This document shows, piece by piece, positions 9,947-19,070 of a DNA stretch of 64,000 nucleotides. The stretch's first letter is position 1, and each line of letters opens with the position of its first letter. The translations under genes were made by a program, and so were the position numbers. Origin of the DNA: Sporichthya polymorpha DSM 43042 (GTDB lineage: Bacteria > Actinomycetota > Actinomycetes > Sporichthyales > Sporichthyaceae); contig NZ_KB913029.1 in NCBI RefSeq assembly GCF_000384115.1, positions 2,703,057 to 2,767,056 of the forward strand. Direction: 5' to 3'. The notes below the pieces were generated by a model. It was not told the origin of the DNA and searched no databases. It was given only the letters and a program-made list of their open reading frames with translations.

Positions 9947-10279
9947 ATGCAGAGCCAGTCGCTGACCGAGATCGCTGCGCAGCAGCTCGCGGCCGCCCGC
10001 ACCGCCGCGAGTGGGCGCGCGGCCCACACCGTCTACGGCGGCCGCGCCCACGACCTCCGCCAGACGCTGATCGCCATCGCGGCGGGCAAGGCGCTCGGCG
10101 AGCACGAGGCACCCGGGGAGGCAACCCTGCAGGTCCTGCAGGGAACGGTGCAGATGCACGCCGGGGACGAGACGTGGACCGGTCACGCCGGCGACCACCT
10201 GCCGATCCCGCCGGTCCGTCACGACCTCGTGGCCGAGACCGACGCCGTCGTCCTGTTGACGGTCGCGACCCGCGCCTGA
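9947..10279 (+). CDS. Small cupin-domain protein
   Basis: This 110-residue protein is a single cupin beta-barrel. The segment GKALGEHEAPGEATLQVLQGTVQMHAGDE and the later GDHLPIPPVRHDLVAETDAVVLLTV correspond to cupin motifs 1 and 2, and His residues suitable for metal binding are present. The ATG at 9947 is preceded by GGAGG with 6-nt spacing; an upstream in-frame GTG-type start overlapping narI lacks such a site. Cupins of this kind often lie beside nar and usp genes in actinobacteria. Its ligand or substrate cannot be told from sequence. Confidence 0.85.
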   Translation: MQSQSLTEIAAQQLAAARTAASGRAAHTVYGGRAHDLRQTLIAIAAGKALGEHEAPGEATLQVLQGTVQMHAGDETWTGHAGDHLPIPPVRHDLVAETDAVVLLTVATRA

Positions 10280-10367
10280 GGTCAGGCCGCCCCGGCGACG
10301 GACTCGACCGCGCGGCGGACCTCGTCGAGGCGGTCCCACTCCGCCGGGGGCCGATCGTCGGGGATCG

Positions 10368-10387
10368 TTCGGGACCTTCGTCACCGG
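10368..10387 (+). promoter_or_regulatory. DosR/DevR-like box upstream of the PAS gene (tentative)
   Basis: TTCGGGACCTTCGTCACCGG matches the mycobacterial DosR consensus TTSGGGACTWWAGTCCCSAA at 15 of 20 positions, with the left half intact. It lies 86 bp before the PAS gene, inside the otherwise empty gap 10280-10472. A match of this level can arise by chance in GC-rich DNA. The gap also holds a minus-strand open stretch of about 30 codons, without a start codon, that ends at 10282; it may be a gene remnant. Confidence 0.35.
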
Positions 10388-10472
10388 CCCCGCGAAGATC
10401 GCCGGGCGGGCTCACGTCCGGCGCCGGACGGCCGATCAGGACGGTGGAAACCCACCGGAACGAGGGGACTCG

Positions 10473-11027
10473 ATGCGCGCCACCACCATCCGGCCGACCG
10501 GTCAGGAACGCACGTTCGACGAGGACGAGATCATCGTCAGCAAGACTGACCCCAAGGGTCGGATTCTGTACGTCAATGACGTCTTCCTGCGGGTCTCGGC
10601 CTTCGCGGAGGACGAGTTGATCGGGCAGCCGCACAACATCATTCGGCACCCGGACATGCCGCGGTCGGTGTTCCGGCTCCTGTGGGAGACCCTCGGGTCC
10701 GGTCACGAGCTCTTCGCCTACATCGTCAACCTGGCGGGCGACGGCGCGCACTACTGGGTGCTCGCGCACGTCACGCCGACCTTCGACAGCCGCGGACAGA
10801 TCGTCGGGTTCCACTCGAACCGGCGCACCGCCGCGCGGAGCGCGCTGGCACAGGTCGAGCCCGTGTACGCCGAGCTGCTGCGCGAGGAGCGCCGGCACAC
10901 GAACGCGTCCGAGGCCGCCGCGGCGGGCGCGCGCCTGTTCGCCGACAAGCTGGCCGAGCAGGGCCTGAGCTACGACGAATGGGTCTGGTCCCTCGACACC
11001 GAGCGCCTGACGGGAGCCGCCCGATGA
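10473..11027 (+). CDS. Aer-like PAS domain sensor protein
   Basis: This 184-residue protein has one N-terminal PAS domain (about residues 15-120) containing the Aer-type signature PHNIIRHPDMPRSVFRLLW and then GAHYWVLAHVTP. In Aer this domain binds FAD and reports the redox state or oxygen level. The C-terminal third is helical with no membrane segment. The ATG has GAGGGGAC upstream. It overlaps the next gene by ATGA, so it is probably made in step with the soluble methyl-accepting protein and may act as its detachable input module. Cofactor binding is inferred from family resemblance only. Confidence 0.88.
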   Translation: MRATTIRPTGQERTFDEDEIIVSKTDPKGRILYVNDVFLRVSAFAEDELIGQPHNIIRHPDMPRSVFRLLWETLGSGHELFAYIVNLAGDGAHYWVLAHVTPTFDSRGQIVGFHSNRRTAARSALAQVEPVYAELLREERRHTNASEAAAAGARLFADKLAEQGLSYDEWVWSLDTERLTGAAR

Positions 11028-12277
11028 GCACCACCACGGACACGATCACGAGCGCTGCGCTGCCGACGCAGTCCGGGCCCGCCGAAGCGCCCGACCGTCT
11101 CGCGGAGCTGGAGGCCGAGCTCGCGCAGTACCGCAATGCGGTGCGCGCCGTCGCCGACGTCTGCCGCGCGGCCGCGACCGGTGACCTGGAGCCGCGCGTC
11201 GGGAACCTCGGCGAGCAGGACGACCTGGTGACGGTTCGTCAGGCCCTGAACCACATGCTCGACCTGACCGACGCCTTCGTCCGTGAGGCGGGTGCCTCGC
11301 TGGAGTACGCCTCGGACAAGCGCTTCTTCCGGCGCTTCCTCGTCCGCGGCATGCAGGGCTCGTTCCGGGCCGGCGCCGAGACGATCAACCGGGCCACGTC
11401 CGAGATGGCAGGCGCCGAGGAGCGCATCGCCGCCGCCGAGGCCCAGCGCCGGCAGATCGCCACCGACTTCGAGACCGCGATCCTCGGCGTGGCCGAGTCC
11501 GTCGCGGCGGCCTCCGCGGAGCTCGAGTCCACCGCCCGCGGCCTGGCCGGGGCGGCGGAGTCCACCGCGACCCGCGCCGACCGCGTCGCCGCCGGCTCCG
11601 TCGAGGCCTCGCAGGCCGTCACGTCGGTCGCCGCGGGTGTCGAGGAGATGGTCGCGACCGTCGGCGAGATCGAGAAGCAGGCCAACCGCTCCAAGGCCGC
11701 CAGCGACGTCGCCGTCGCCGACGCCGAGCGGGCGGACGAGACCGTGCGCAGCCTCGCCCTCGCGTCGCGCGAGATCGAGACCGTCGTGTCCGTCATCAAC
11801 CACGTCGCCAGCCAGACGCGGCTGCTGGCCCTGAACGCCACCATCGAGGCGGCGCGCGCCGGCGAGGCGGGCAAGGGCTTCGCGGTCGTCGCGAACGAGG
11901 TCAAGGAACTCGCGGCCCGCACCGGCGAGGCGACGAGCCAGATCGCCGCGCAGGTCGAGCAGATCCAGGCGACGACCGAGCGCACCGTCACCGCGATCGA
12001 CGGCATCACCAACGCGATGCGCGACATGGGCTCCAGCGTCGCCGCGATCGCCGGCGCCGTCGGTGAGCAGGAGCAGGCCACGGCGGAGATCAGCCGCAAC
12101 ACCCAGGCCGCGGCCGCGGTGACGGAGACCCTGTCGGTCGACGTGACCGAGATCACGACCAGCACGCGCGAGACCAGCGTCGCCTGCACCGACCTCACCA
12201 CCGCGGCGCTGGAGCTCTCGAAGCTCTCGTCGACGCTGCGCGCGGAGATCGACCGGTTCCTCGCTCAACTCGCCTGA
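11024..12277 (+). CDS. Soluble methyl-accepting chemotaxis protein
   Basis: This 417-residue chemoreceptor signals to CheA/CheW. The kinase-contact hairpin tip is clear at about residues 266-297 (LLALNATIEAARAGEAGKGF followed by AVVANEVKELA). It is flanked by long Ala-rich coiled-coil arms with Thr/Glu/Gln sites suited to methylation. The N-terminal part (about residues 25-140) contains a HAMP-like stretch (AAATGDLEPRVGNLGEQDDL) and KRFFRRFLVRGMQGSF, but no transmembrane helix, so it is cytoplasmic. No sensory domain of its own is evident; the preceding PAS protein, translationally coupled by ATGA, probably supplies it. Confidence 0.93.
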   Translation: MSTTTDTITSAALPTQSGPAEAPDRLAELEAELAQYRNAVRAVADVCRAAATGDLEPRVGNLGEQDDLVTVRQALNHMLDLTDAFVREAGASLEYASDKRFFRRFLVRGMQGSFRAGAETINRATSEMAGAEERIAAAEAQRRQIATDFETAILGVAESVAAASAELESTARGLAGAAESTATRADRVAAGSVEASQAVTSVAAGVEEMVATVGEIEKQANRSKAASDVAVADAERADETVRSLALASREIETVVSVINHVASQTRLLALNATIEAARAGEAGKGFAVVANEVKELAARTGEATSQIAAQVEQIQATTERTVTAIDGITNAMRDMGSSVAAIAGAVGEQEQATAEISRNTQAAAAVTETLSVDVTEITTSTRETSVACTDLTTAALELSKLSSTLRAEIDRFLAQLA

Positions 12278-12285
12278 GGACCGGG

Positions 12286-12320
12286 GACCTGGCCCGGGCG
12301 GGGGGAACCCGGGCCAGGTC
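12286..12320. terminator. Bidirectional terminator after the chemoreceptor gene
   Basis: There is a perfect 13-bp inverted repeat, GACCTGGCCCGGG at 12286-12298 and CCCGGGCCAGGTC at 12308-12320, with a 9-nt loop. It lies between the convergent ends of the chemoreceptor gene (12277) and the small gene on the minus strand (12323). No U-tract follows, which is usual in high-GC actinobacteria. Confidence 0.75.
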
Positions 12321-12322
12321 GC

Positions 12323-12637
12323 TCAGCCGGCGGCCGCGGAGACGAACTCCACGAGGTTGCGGGGCACGCCGAGGACCATGTCGTGGTTCTCGTGGTGGAG
12401 GCGGACACCGCGGGGGTCCCAGGAGACCTCCCAGCCGTGGGTGTCGACGAGGTAGGTGACCGAGGCGATCACGGCCCGCGCGGCTTCGTCGGCGTTGCGC
12501 GGCTCCATGTTGGTCTCCCAGGCGATCTGGCGGGTGAGTGCCGCGGCGTCCAGCTTCGCCATCTGCTCCAGGCGTTCGTCGATCTCGAGGGCGACCGGGG
12601 AGAGCAGCAGGTCCGTCGGGTCGTGTGGCTTCAACAT
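12323..12637 (-). CDS. Conserved small protein of unknown function
   Basis: This 104-residue protein is not recognised. It is soluble, with a helical N-terminal half (SPVALEIDERLEQMAKLDAAALTRQIAWET) and a C-terminal part that looks like a small beta-sheet (GWEVSWDPRGVRLHHENHDM). The ATG is preceded on its strand by AAAGGGA. It diverges from the phosphoketolase gene and converges on the chemoreceptor gene. Because it shares a 160-bp control region with phosphoketolase, a role in the same stress response is possible but unproven. Confidence 0.7.
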   Translation of the reverse strand: MLKPHDPTDLLLSPVALEIDERLEQMAKLDAAALTRQIAWETNMEPRNADEAARAVIASVTYLVDTHGWEVSWDPRGVRLHHENHDMVLGVPRNLVEFVSAAAG

Positions 12638-12800
12638 GGCGAATCCCTTTCGCTGATGTCGTTCTCTGATGTCGTGACTCGATCCTGTTGCTCCGTGAAC
12701 CGCGGACCCAGGGACGAACGACTCGAAAGACCCGGGCCGACCGTCGGTGTCGCGTCGGGACCGGGTTGAAAGTGATCGTTCTCCGGGCAGGATGAGCCCC
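12638..12800. promoter_or_regulatory. Divergent control region with leaderless promoter of xfp
   Basis: This gap carries the promoters of the small unknown gene (minus strand) and of phosphoketolase (plus strand). CAGGAT at 12788-12793 stands 7 nt before the GTG at 12801 and fits an actinobacterial -10 for a leaderless transcript. A near-identical arrangement is found before menG (42853-42867). A direct repeat GATGTCG occurs at both ends of the segment from about 12652 to 12674. Confidence 0.5.
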
Positions 12801-15170
12801 GTGGCGACAACGACGGTGAGCGACGAGGACCTGGACCGGATCGACGCCTACTGGCGGGCGGCGAACTACCTGTCGGTGGGGCAGATCTATCTGCTCGACA
12901 ACCCATTGCTGCGAGAACCGCTGGCGCCCGAACACATCAAGCCGCGCCTGCTCGGGCACTGGGGGACGACACCCGGGCTGAACCTGCTCTACGCGCACCT
13001 CAACCGGGTGATTCGCGAGCGGGACCTCGACGCGATCTTCGTGACGGGCCCCGGGCACGGCGGTCCGGCGCTGGTGGCCAACGCCTACCTCGAGGGCACG
13101 TACTCCGAGGTGCATCCCGCGGTCAGCCAGGACGTCGACGGCCTGCGCCGGCTGTTCCGGCAGTTCTCGTTCCCCGGTGGCATCCCGAGCCACGTCGCGC
13201 CGGAGGTGCCGGGCTCGATCCACGAGGGTGGCGAGCTCGGCTACGCGCTCGTGCACGCCTTCGGGGCCGCGTTCGACAACCCGGACCTGCTGGTCGCCTG
13301 CGTCGTCGGCGACGGCGAGGCCGAGACCGGCCCGCTCGCGGCGAGCTGGCACTCGAACAAGTTCCTCAACCCCGCGCGCGACGGTGCCGTGCTGCCGATC
13401 CTGCACCTGAACGGGTACAAGATCGCCGCCCCGACCGTGCTGGCCCGGCTGCCCGAGTCCGAGCTCGAGGCGCTGTTCGTCGGCCACGGGTACCGGCCGT
13501 ACGTCGTCGCCGGCGACGACCCCGCGACGGTCCACCGCGAGCTCGCGCTGACGCTGGAGACGGTCTGTGACGAGATCGCCGAGATCCAGCGCCGCGCGCG
13601 GACCGGCGGCGACCGCACCCGGCCGAAATGGCCGATGATTATCCTCCGGACGCCGAAGGGCTGGACCGGCCCGGGCGAGGTCGACGGCCGCCGGGTCGAG
13701 GGGACCTGGCGCTCGCACCAGGTTCCGCTGGCCGAGACTCGGTCCGACGAGGGTCACCGCGCGCTGCTGGAGCAGTGGCTGCGGTCCTACCGGCCGGAGG
13801 AACTGTTCGACGAGACCGGCGCCCTGCGCCCGGAGCTCCGCGCGGTCGCCCCGACGGGAACGCGGCGGATGAGCGCGAACCCCGTCGCCAACGGCGGTCT
13901 GCTCCTGAAGGATCTGGCGATCCCCGACTTCCGCTCCTACGCGGTGAAGGTCTCCGCGCCGGGGGAGTCGTTCAGCGAGCCGACGCGCGTCCTCGGTGGC
14001 CTGATCCGCGACGTGATGGCCGCGAACCCGACGAACTTCCGGATGACCAGCCCCGACGAGACCGCGTCCAACCGCCTGGCGGCGGCGTTCGAGGTCACCG
14101 ACCGCACCTGGCTCGCCGAGACCATCGACGGTGACGACCACCTCTCACCCGACGGCCGGGTGATGGAGGTGCTCTCGGAGCACCTGTGCCAGGGCTGGCT
14201 CGAGGGTTACCTGCTGACCGGCCGGCACGGGCTGTTCAACTGCTACGAGGCGTTCATTCACATCGTCGACTCGATGTTCAACCAGCACGCGAAGTGGCTG
14301 AAGGTGACCCGGGACATCCCGTGGCGGCAGCCGATCGCGTCGCTGAACTATCTGCTCTCCAGCCACGTCTGGCGACAGGACCACAACGGCTTCTCCCACC
14401 AGGACCCGGGCTTCATCGACCACGTGGTGAACAAGAAGGCCGACGTCATCCGCGTGTACCTGCCGCCGGACGCGAACTGCCTGCTCTCGGTGATGGATCA
14501 CTGCCTGCGCAGCCGCAACTACGTGAACGTCGTGGTGTCCGGCAAGCAGCCGACGCCCGACTGGCTCGACCTGGAGTCGGCGATCGAACACTGCACCCGC
14601 GGCATCGGCGTGTGGGAGTGGGCGAGCGTGGGCGCCGACGACCCCGAGGTCGTCCTCGGCTGCGCCGGTGACGTGCCGACGCTCGAGGTGGTGGCGGCCG
14701 CCACGCTGCTGCGCAAGCACGTGCCGGACCTGCGGGTGCGGGTCGTCAACGTCGTCGACCTGATGCGGTTGCAGGACGAGCACTCGCACCCGCACGGACT
14801 GTCGTCCCGGGACTTCGACGCCCTGTTCACCACCGACAAGCCCGTCATCTTCGCCTACCACGGCTACCCGTGGCTGATTCACCGGCTGACGTACCGTCAG
14901 ACGAACCACGACAACTTCCACGTCCGCGGCTACGTCGAGGAGGGCACCACCACGACGCCGTTCGACATGGTCATGCTGAACGATCTCGACCGGTTCCAGC
15001 TCGTCGTCGACGTGATCGACCGCGTGCCGCGCCTGGCGGAGAGCTCCGGAGTGCTGCGGCAGCACATGCTCGACCAGCGCATCCGCGCCCGGGCCTGGAC
15101 GCGGGACCACGGGGAGGACCTCCCGGCCGTGCGCAGCTGGCAGGTCCCGGACGACGACGCCACCTCGTGA
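12801..15170 (+). CDS. xfp: Xylulose-5-phosphate/fructose-6-phosphate phosphoketolase
   Basis: This 789-residue thiamine-diphosphate enzyme splits xylulose-5-P or fructose-6-P with phosphate to give acetyl-phosphate plus glyceraldehyde-3-P or erythrose-4-P. Family landmarks are [20 protein letters not shown] at the N-terminus, the cofactor-binding [19 protein letters not shown], and [19 protein letters not shown] in the central part. The length is normal for the family. GTG 12801 is preferred because it sits at the expected distance from a -10 box; ATG 12792 is in frame and possible. The stop overlaps the ackA GTG, so acetyl-phosphate passes directly to acetate kinase, yielding ATP without respiration. 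Confidence 0.95.
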   Translation: MATTTVSDEDLDRIDAYWRAANYLSVGQIYLLDNPLLREPLAPEHIKPRLLGHWGTTPGLNLLYAHLNRVIRERDLDAIFVTGPGHGGPALVANAYLEGTYSEVHPAVSQDVDGLRRLFRQFSFPGGIPSHVAPEVPGSIHEGGELGYALVHAFGAAFDNPDLLVACVVGDGEAETGPLAASWHSNKFLNPARDGAVLPILHLNGYKIAAPTVLARLPESELEALFVGHGYRPYVVAGDDPATVHRELALTLETVCDEIAEIQRRARTGGDRTRPKWPMIILRTPKGWTGPGEVDGRRVEGTWRSHQVPLAETRSDEGHRALLEQWLRSYRPEELFDETGALRPELRAVAPTGTRRMSANPVANGGLLLKDLAIPDFRSYAVKVSAPGESFSEPTRVLGGLIRDVMAANPTNFRMTSPDETASNRLAAAFEVTDRTWLAETIDGDDHLSPDGRVMEVLSEHLCQGWLEGYLLTGRHGLFNCYEAFIHIVDSMFNQHAKWLKVTRDIPWRQPIASLNYLLSSHVWRQDHNGFSHQDPGFIDHVVNKKADVIRVYLPPDANCLLSVMDHCLRSRNYVNVVVSGKQPTPDWLDLESAIEHCTRGIGVWEWASVGADDPEVVLGCAGDVPTLEVVAAATLLRKHVPDLRVRVVNVVDLMRLQDEHSHPHGLSSRDFDALFTTDKPVIFAYHGYPWLIHRLTYRQTNHDNFHVRGYVEEGTTTTPFDMVMLNDLDRFQLVVDVIDRVPRLAESSGVLRQHMLDQRIRARAWTRDHGEDLPAVRSWQVPDDDATS

Positions 15171-16261
15171 CCGCGCGCGTTCTCGTCGTCAACCCCGGCT
15201 CCTCCAGCCTGAAGTTGCGGGTGCTCGCCGGGGCCGAGGTGGTGGCCACGGCCGACCTCAATGCGATCGGCGACCTCGACATCGACGTCCTGCGCGGCCT
15301 GGTGGCGACGGGGGAGATCGACGCCGTCGGGGTCCGGGTCGTCCATGGCGGCGAGCGGTACGTCCAGCCGACGGTGGTGGACGCACAGGTCGAAGCGGGC
15401 CTCGCCGAGCTGACCAGCCTGGCGCCGCTGCACCAGCCGCAGTCGCTGGCGGCGATCGCGATCGTCCGGCAGTTGCTGCCTGCCACCCCGATGGTCGCCT
15501 GCTTCGACACCGCGTTCCACGCGACGATGCCGGCCGCGGCGTCGGTGTACCCGATCCCGCTCGAGTGGCGGGAGAAGTGGGGACTGCGCCGCTACGGCTT
15601 CCATGGCCTGTCGTTCACCTACGCCGCGGAACAGGCGCCGCGGGTGGCCGGCCGGTCGCCGGCGGAGTGCCGCAGCGTGATCTGTCACCTCGGGGCGGGC
15701 GCCTCGCTGTGCGCCGTGCGGGACGGCCGGTCCGTCGACACCACGATGGGCTTCACCCCGCTCGACGGTTTGGTGATGGCGACCCGGTGCGGTGCGCTGG
15801 ACCCGGGACTGTTGCTCTGGCTCCAGGAGAACGGACACCTGACGGAGCGTGAGATCGCCGGAGCCCTGGAGCACCGTTCGGGACTTCTCGCCCTCGCCGG
15901 CACCGCGGACCTGCGCGAGATCTTCGCCGGCGAGGCTGCGGGCGACGAGCGTTGCCGCGTCGCCGTCGAGATCTACGTCCACCGTCTCGTCGGCGGGATC
16001 GCGGCGATGGCCGCCGCCCTCGGCGGGCTGGACGTCCTCGCGTTCACCGCCGGGGTGGGGGAGAACAGCGCCGACCTGCGTGCCCGCGTCGCGGAGCGTC
16101 TCGCGTTCCTCGGCGTCGCCCTCGACGCCGATCGCAACGCCGATGTCCGTGGGGACGTCGACATCTCGGCCGGGGACGCGGCGGTGCGGACCGTCGTCGT
16201 CCGGGCCCGCGAGGATCTCGTGATCGCCGACGGCGTCCGCGCGGCGCTCGGGCTCGCCTGA
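15167..16261 (+). CDS. ackA: Acetate kinase
   Basis: This 364-residue ASKHA-fold kinase converts acetyl-phosphate and ADP to acetate and ATP. Visible motifs are NPGSSSLK (phosphate/acetate site, Asn9), VRVVHGG, FDTAFH (Asp114), [33 protein letters not shown] and FTAGVGENS. It is about 35 residues shorter than the E. coli enzyme, mainly through shorter loops, with no catalytic motif missing. GTG overlaps the phosphoketolase stop by 4 nt. No phosphotransacetylase is present in the window, so the partner for acetyl-phosphate here is phosphoketolase. Confidence 0.95.
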   Translation: MTARVLVVNPGSSSLKLRVLAGAEVVATADLNAIGDLDIDVLRGLVATGEIDAVGVRVVHGGERYVQPTVVDAQVEAGLAELTSLAPLHQPQSLAAIAIVRQLLPATPMVACFDTAFHATMPAAASVYPIPLEWREKWGLRRYGFHGLSFTYAAEQAPRVAGRSPAECRSVICHLGAGASLCAVRDGRSVDTTMGFTPLDGLVMATRCGALDPGLLLWLQENGHLTEREIAGALEHRSGLLALAGTADLREIFAGEAAGDERCRVAVEIYVHRLVGGIAAMAAALGGLDVLAFTAGVGENSADLRARVAERLAFLGVALDADRNADVRGDVDISAGDAAVRTVVVRAREDLVIADGVRAALGLA

Positions 16262-16266
16262 CCGAT

Positions 16267-17511
16267 TCAGGGCACGCGTAGACCCAGGGTGCGGCCGGAC
16301 TCGCGCAACCACTCACGGGCGTCGGGGTGCGCCGCGTGCTCGATGATGTGCCGGGCCTGGTCGTTCGCGTCGTGGCCCCAGATCGCGGCGGAACCCTGCT
16401 CGGTGACGATGAAGCTGTGCTGGAACGACGTGACCGAACCCTCCAGCCGCGGCACGATCGTGGACCGGTCGGCTTTGGGGTGCCAGGACGGCAGCGCGAT
16501 CACGGCACGTCCGCCCGGTGAGTGCAGGGCGCCGACGACGAAGTCGGTCTGACCGCCGAAGCCGGAGTAGATCTCTCCGCGCACTCGACTGGCGTTGGCC
16601 TGTCCGTAGAGGTCGACCTCGAGGGCGCCGTTGACGGAGACCAGCGCGGGATGGGAAGCGATCACTCCGGGGTCGTTGGTCTTCTCCGTCCGCAGCAGCA
16701 CGACGCGGGGGTTGCGGTCCACCCACGCGTAGAGCTCCGGGCTGCCGAACACGAAGGACGCGGTCACGGTTCGGGTGTCGTCGAGGGCACCGGCTTCGTG
16801 CAGGCGCAGCACGCCGTCGCTGAACATCTCCGACCACACCGCGAGCCCGCGCCGCGTGAGGAGCGCGCCGAGCACGGCATCCGGAATCGCGCCGATCCCC
16901 AGCTGCAGCGTGGCACCGTCGGGAATCAGGCGGGCGACCCGTCCACCGATCGTCCGCGAGGTGTCCGCGACCGGACGCGGGACGGGCGAGCCGAGCGGTT
17001 CCTCGGCCTCCAGGACGTAATCGATCTCGTCGCAGGCGAGGACGCCGTCGCCGAACACGTACGGCATGTGAGGGTTCACCTGGGCGACGACGAGTGCGCC
17101 GCGCGCCCGGGCCGCCTCGACGGCGGCGGGAAGAATGTTCACCTCCGTGCCCATCGAGACCGTCCCGTCTCGCGGCGTCGAGCAGTGCAGCACGACGAGG
17201 TCGGGGGCCAGGTTCTGCTTGAGCAGGAGCGGGACGAGGGAGAGTCGCGACGGGAAGTACCGCAGCCGCGGGCTCCGCCGCATCCCGGCGCCGACGAACG
17301 GCGTCTCGAGGTCGACGCCGTTCCGGTCGGGCAGGCCGGGCTGCGCGTTCAGCACGAACAACCGGTAGCGGGCCAACGCCTTGTCCACCAAGCCCAGCAG
17401 CGTCCGCGGCGTCGCGAAGTTCCCGCTGGCGACCACACGCGGACACTCGACCGGCAGTCCGCCGAGGATGGACGTCAACTGCTGCTCGGACACGACCCGC
17501 ATGAGACCCAT
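16267..17511 (-). CDS. Acetyl-CoA hydrolase/CoA-transferase family protein
   Basis: This 414-residue protein belongs to the acetyl-CoA hydrolase/transferase family (acetate, 4-hydroxybutyrate or succinyl-CoA:acetate CoA-transferases). The N-terminal half has VVASGNFATPRTLL and LHCSTPRDGTVSMGTEVN. The C-terminal half has GIGAIPDAVL, EMFSDGVL and SVNGALEVDLYGQANAS, where the Glu is the expected CoA-thioester residue, then YSGFGGQTDFVVGA. It converges on ackA with only 5 bp between stops, so it may recycle the acetate made there to acetyl-CoA, or the reverse; the acyl partner is unknown. Starts at 17511 and 17502 are both possible. Confidence 0.88.
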   Translation of the reverse strand: MGLMRVVSEQQLTSILGGLPVECPRVVASGNFATPRTLLGLVDKALARYRLFVLNAQPGLPDRNGVDLETPFVGAGMRRSPRLRYFPSRLSLVPLLLKQNLAPDLVVLHCSTPRDGTVSMGTEVNILPAAVEAARARGALVVAQVNPHMPYVFGDGVLACDEIDYVLEAEEPLGSPVPRPVADTSRTIGGRVARLIPDGATLQLGIGAIPDAVLGALLTRRGLAVWSEMFSDGVLRLHEAGALDDTRTVTASFVFGSPELYAWVDRNPRVVLLRTEKTNDPGVIASHPALVSVNGALEVDLYGQANASRVRGEIYSGFGGQTDFVVGALHSPGGRAVIALPSWHPKADRSTIVPRLEGSVTSFQHSFIVTEQGSAAIWGHDANDQARHIIEHAAHPDAREWLRESGRTLGLRVP

Positions 17512-17540
17512 CTTCCCCGCAGGGGAGGGCGGTGAAGCTA

Positions 17541-19070
17541 CTACCGGCCACGCAGTCCGAGGCGGCGGCGCCAGTCACCCGCGGCCATCATGCGCATGGC
17601 GCGGGCCTGCATCACGGCCTTGCGCTTGGAGATCGGGAACCAGTAGACCTCGGACTTCATCGCAACGCGCTCTGAGATCTGGGCCTGGGGGCGGCAGAAC
17701 TTCAGGACCGCGTTGGAGCCGCCGAGGCGGGTGCCGATGCCCGATTCCTTCCAACCGCCCATGGGGAGGGTCAGCTGGAACAGGTTGCTCAGCACGTTGT
17801 TCATGTTGACCGCGCCGGCCTGGAGCTGGTCGGCCACGCGCTGGGCGCGGTCGGGGTTCGAGCTGAACACGCTGGCCGAGAGGCCGTAGGGCGAGTCGTT
17901 CGCGAGGCGGACGGCCTCGTCCTCGTTCGCGACCTTCATGATCGGCAGCGTCGGGCCGAAGGTCTCGTGGCGCATGCAGTCCATCGAGTGGTTGACGTCG
18001 GCGAGGACGGTGGGCTCGAAGAACTGGCCCGACGACCGGCGCTGGCCGCCGGTGGTGATGCGGGCGCCCTTGGCCTTCGCGTCCTCGACGTGGGTCTCGA
18101 TGATCTGAAGCTGGTCCTCGGTCGCGATCGCGCCGATCTCGGTGGCGAACTCGCCGGGGGAGTCCATGCCGACGCGGATGCCGGCGACCTTCTCGGTCAC
18201 CCTGCGGACGAACTCGTCGTAGATGGGTGCCTCGACGTACACGCGCTCGACGGAGATGCAGGCCTGACCCGCATTCAGGAAACCGCCCCACGCGGCGGCG
18301 GAGGTCGCGCGGTCGAGGTCGGCATCCGCGAGGACGATCATCGCGTCCTTGCCGCCGAGCTCGAGGCTGCACGGGATCAGACGCTCGCCGCAGCGGGCCG
18401 CGATGCGCTTCCCGGTGCGCGCGGAGCCGGTGAACATGACCATGTCGACGGCGTCGACGACCGCGGCGCCGGTCTCACCCGCGCCGGTGACGACCTCGAG
18501 CACCTGCGGGGCGCCGAGATCCTCGCGCCAGCCGCGCACGACCTCGATCCACGACAGCGGCGTGAACTCCGACGGCTTGGTGAGCACGGTCGTGCCGGCG
18601 AGCAGGGCGCCGACCACGTCGAGCAGCGGGTTGCCGATCGGGCCGTTCCACGGGGTGATCAGGCCGACGACCGGGTACGGCCGGTAGACGACGCGCATCT
18701 TCTTCGTCGCGCCGGCGGGGCTGTGCGGCGAGACCTTGCGCGGGGCGAGGAACTCGGGGCCGTTCTTCGTCAGGTAGGTGATGATGTCGACGCCGAGGGC
18801 CGTCTCCATCGACGCGTCCGCCCAGCTCTTGCCGGTCTCGGACTGCACGAGCTCGCCGAGGCGCCGCTCGTTGTCGAGCAGCCAGTCGCGCCAGTCGCGC
18901 AGGTGTTTGCCGCGCGCCTCCGGCCCGAGCGCCTCCCACGCGGGCTGGGCCTCGCGCAGCCTCGCGGCGACGGCGGCGACCTCGTCGCGCGTCTGGTTCG
19001 CGACGGTGCCGACGATCCGGCCGTCGGCCGGGCAGCGCACCTCGATCAAGGCGGGAGCGGTGGTGGTCAT
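17541..19070 (-). CDS. NAD(P)-dependent aldehyde dehydrogenase
   Basis: This 509-residue enzyme of the ALDH superfamily oxidises an aldehyde to the acid. It shows the catalytic Glu237 in LELGGKD, the nucleophile Cys271 in NAGQACIS, the cofactor stretch ITPWNGPIGNPL and the late motif ETFGPTLPI. The start ATG is preceded by a near-perfect AGGAGGTTCG. It overlaps the upstream DUF2889-type gene by ATGA, giving a two-gene operon transcribed leftwards. With the neighbouring LLM and SDR genes it fits a pathway for an alicyclic, terpenoid or steroid-like compound, but the substrate cannot be named. Confidence 0.94.
   Translation of the reverse strand: MTTTAPALIEVRCPADGRIVGTVANQTRDEVAAVAARLREAQPAWEALGPEARGKHLRDWRDWLLDNERRLGELVQSETGKSWADASMETALGVDIITYLTKNGPEFLAPRKVSPHSPAGATKKMRVVYRPYPVVGLITPWNGPIGNPLLDVVGALLAGTTVLTKPSEFTPLSWIEVVRGWREDLGAPQVLEVVTGAGETGAAVVDAVDMVMFTGSARTGKRIAARCGERLIPCSLELGGKDAMIVLADADLDRATSAAAWGGFLNAGQACISVERVYVEAPIYDEFVRRVTEKVAGIRVGMDSPGEFATEIGAIATEDQLQIIETHVEDAKAKGARITTGGQRRSSGQFFEPTVLADVNHSMDCMRHETFGPTLPIMKVANEDEAVRLANDSPYGLSASVFSSNPDRAQRVADQLQAGAVNMNNVLSNLFQLTLPMGGWKESGIGTRLGGSNAVLKFCRPQAQISERVAMKSEVYWFPISKRKAVMQARAMRMMAAGDWRRRLGLRGR

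Noticed and set aside
10282-10380. Minus-strand open stretch of about 30 codons ending at 10282
   Set aside because: It has no ATG, GTG or TTG start and a stop precedes it; it may be the tail of a lost gene, but the evidence is too thin for a feature.
12708-12727. DosR-like sequence before phosphoketolase
   Set aside because: Only 13 of 20 positions match the consensus, and one half is degraded; this level is expected by chance in GC-rich DNA.
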